From: Candidatus Heimdallarchaeota archaeon
GTDB lineage: Archaea; Asgardarchaeota; Heimdallarchaeia; Heimdallarchaeales; Heimdallarchaeaceae
Reading direction: 5' to 3'
Assembly: GCA_023135215.1 (NCBI GenBank)
Contig: JAGLTP010000392.1
Span: 1-6,441 of the forward strand
Length of the DNA: 6,441 nt
Of the stretch, positions 6,148 to 6,441 are shown one piece after another. The notes beneath the pieces were generated by a model. That model was given only the letters and a program-made list of their open reading frames with translations. It made no database searches and was not told where the DNA came from. The number at the start of each line of letters is the position of its first letter. Position 1 is the stretch's first letter. Position numbers and translations under genes: made by a program.

Positions 6148-6156
6148 TTTATATAA
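6148..6156 (+). promoter_or_regulatory. TATA box of the lipid-kinase gene (leaderless spacing)
   Basis: TTTATATAA is centred near 6152, 26 nt before the ATG at 6178. It lies about 30 nt from the divergent acetyltransferase TATA box, so the two promoters share an 83-nt spacer and each looks leaderless. Confidence 0.55.
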
Positions 6157-6177
6157 TTCCTAAACATCTAAAGCTTA

Positions 6178-6441
6178 ATGGATTCCGAACCTTTCTTGAT
6201 CATCAATCCTAATGCAGGTTCAGGTAAAGCTGGTAAGAGAATAAACAAACTTCTACCTTCGATCAAGGAGCATTTTGGAGAAATTGCTTATGAAATAACA
6301 AAGAAACCAAGGGATGAGGTTTCTATTACAAAAAAAGCAATAGAGGAAGGTTACAAAACTATTTTGTCAATGGGAGGAGATGGAACAGCTTCAAACATTG
6401 GTGATGTGTTAATAGATTATCCAGATGTAAAACTAGGAATG
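6178..6441 (+). CDS. Diacylglycerol kinase-family lipid kinase (YegS/LCB5-type), N-terminal part
   Basis: Reading from the ATG at 6178 gives 88 open codons to the window edge, about 30% of the usual 290-320 aa. The N-terminus FLIINPNAGSGKAGKR (6-21) is the first strand and NPxAG loop of the DAGK catalytic domain, and GGDGT (66-70) after a hydrophobic strand is its nucleotide-binding signature. Family members phosphorylate lipid hydroxyls (diacylglycerol, sphingoid bases and similar) with ATP at the inner face of the membrane; ATP-NAD kinases share the fold and the GGDGT motif. The early NPNAG loop and short N-terminus favour the lipid kinase branch. In an archaeon the likely substrate would be an ether lipid or an isoprenoid precursor, which is inference. 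The ATG is supported by the TATA box 26 nt upstream. It is divergent from the acetyltransferase gene. Confidence 0.85.
   Translation, partial: MDSEPFLIINPNAGSGKAGKRINKLLPSIKEHFGEIAYEITKKPRDEVSITKKAIEEGYKTILSMGGDGTASNIGDVLIDYPDVKLGM

Overview
The window is A+T-rich and looks archaeal. The evidence is a UPF0200-type P-loop kinase, a thpR gene followed 18 nt later by an archaeal (class I) CCA-adding-enzyme homologue, TATA boxes placed 26-27 nt before several start codons (the spacing expected of leaderless mRNAs), an oligo-T terminator without a strong hairpin, and a secreted protein with a C-terminal membrane anchor. The low GC, the CBM9/DOMON-like surface protein and the solitary Mre11-like nuclease would suit an Asgard (Heimdallarchaeia-like) genome. 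That placement is a guess from gene style, not something the sequence proves.

Layout. (1) 1-393, minus: 5' part of a UPF0200 nucleotide kinase-like gene, cut by the window edge. (2) 497-2587, plus: a probable two-gene operon of thpR (RNA 2',3'-cyclic phosphodiesterase / 2'-5' ligase family) and a cca homologue. (3) 2617-4131, minus: a secreted, C-terminally anchored cell-surface protein built of two copies of a CBM9/DOMON-like beta-sandwich unit, convergent with cca. (4) 4132-4330: a divergent regulatory region with TATA-like elements and a perfect 7-bp inverted repeat next to the surface-protein start codon. (5) 4331-5329, plus: a stand-alone Mre11/SbcD-like metallophosphoesterase with a GTG start. 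(6) 5336-6094, minus: a two-lobed GNAT acetyltransferase, convergent with the nuclease with only 6 nt between them. (7) 6178-6441, plus: the N-terminus of a diacylglycerol-kinase-family lipid kinase, cut by the window edge. No intergenic stretch reaches 300 nt. I saw no tRNA, rRNA, CRISPR array or insertion sequence.

Functional reading. The left part concerns RNA 3'-end metabolism and nucleotide chemistry. The main surprise is that the CCA-adding-enzyme homologue keeps the family fold signature and the predicted triphosphate-binding residues, but appears to have lost two of three metal-binding carboxylates and the base-selecting arginine. It may be a pseudoenzyme or a paralogue with a changed function, encoded next to a ThpR whose two HxT motifs are intact. 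The remaining genes look like single-gene transcription units with separate roles: surface binding, DNA end processing, acetylation and lipid phosphorylation. Nothing in the sequence ties them to one pathway.
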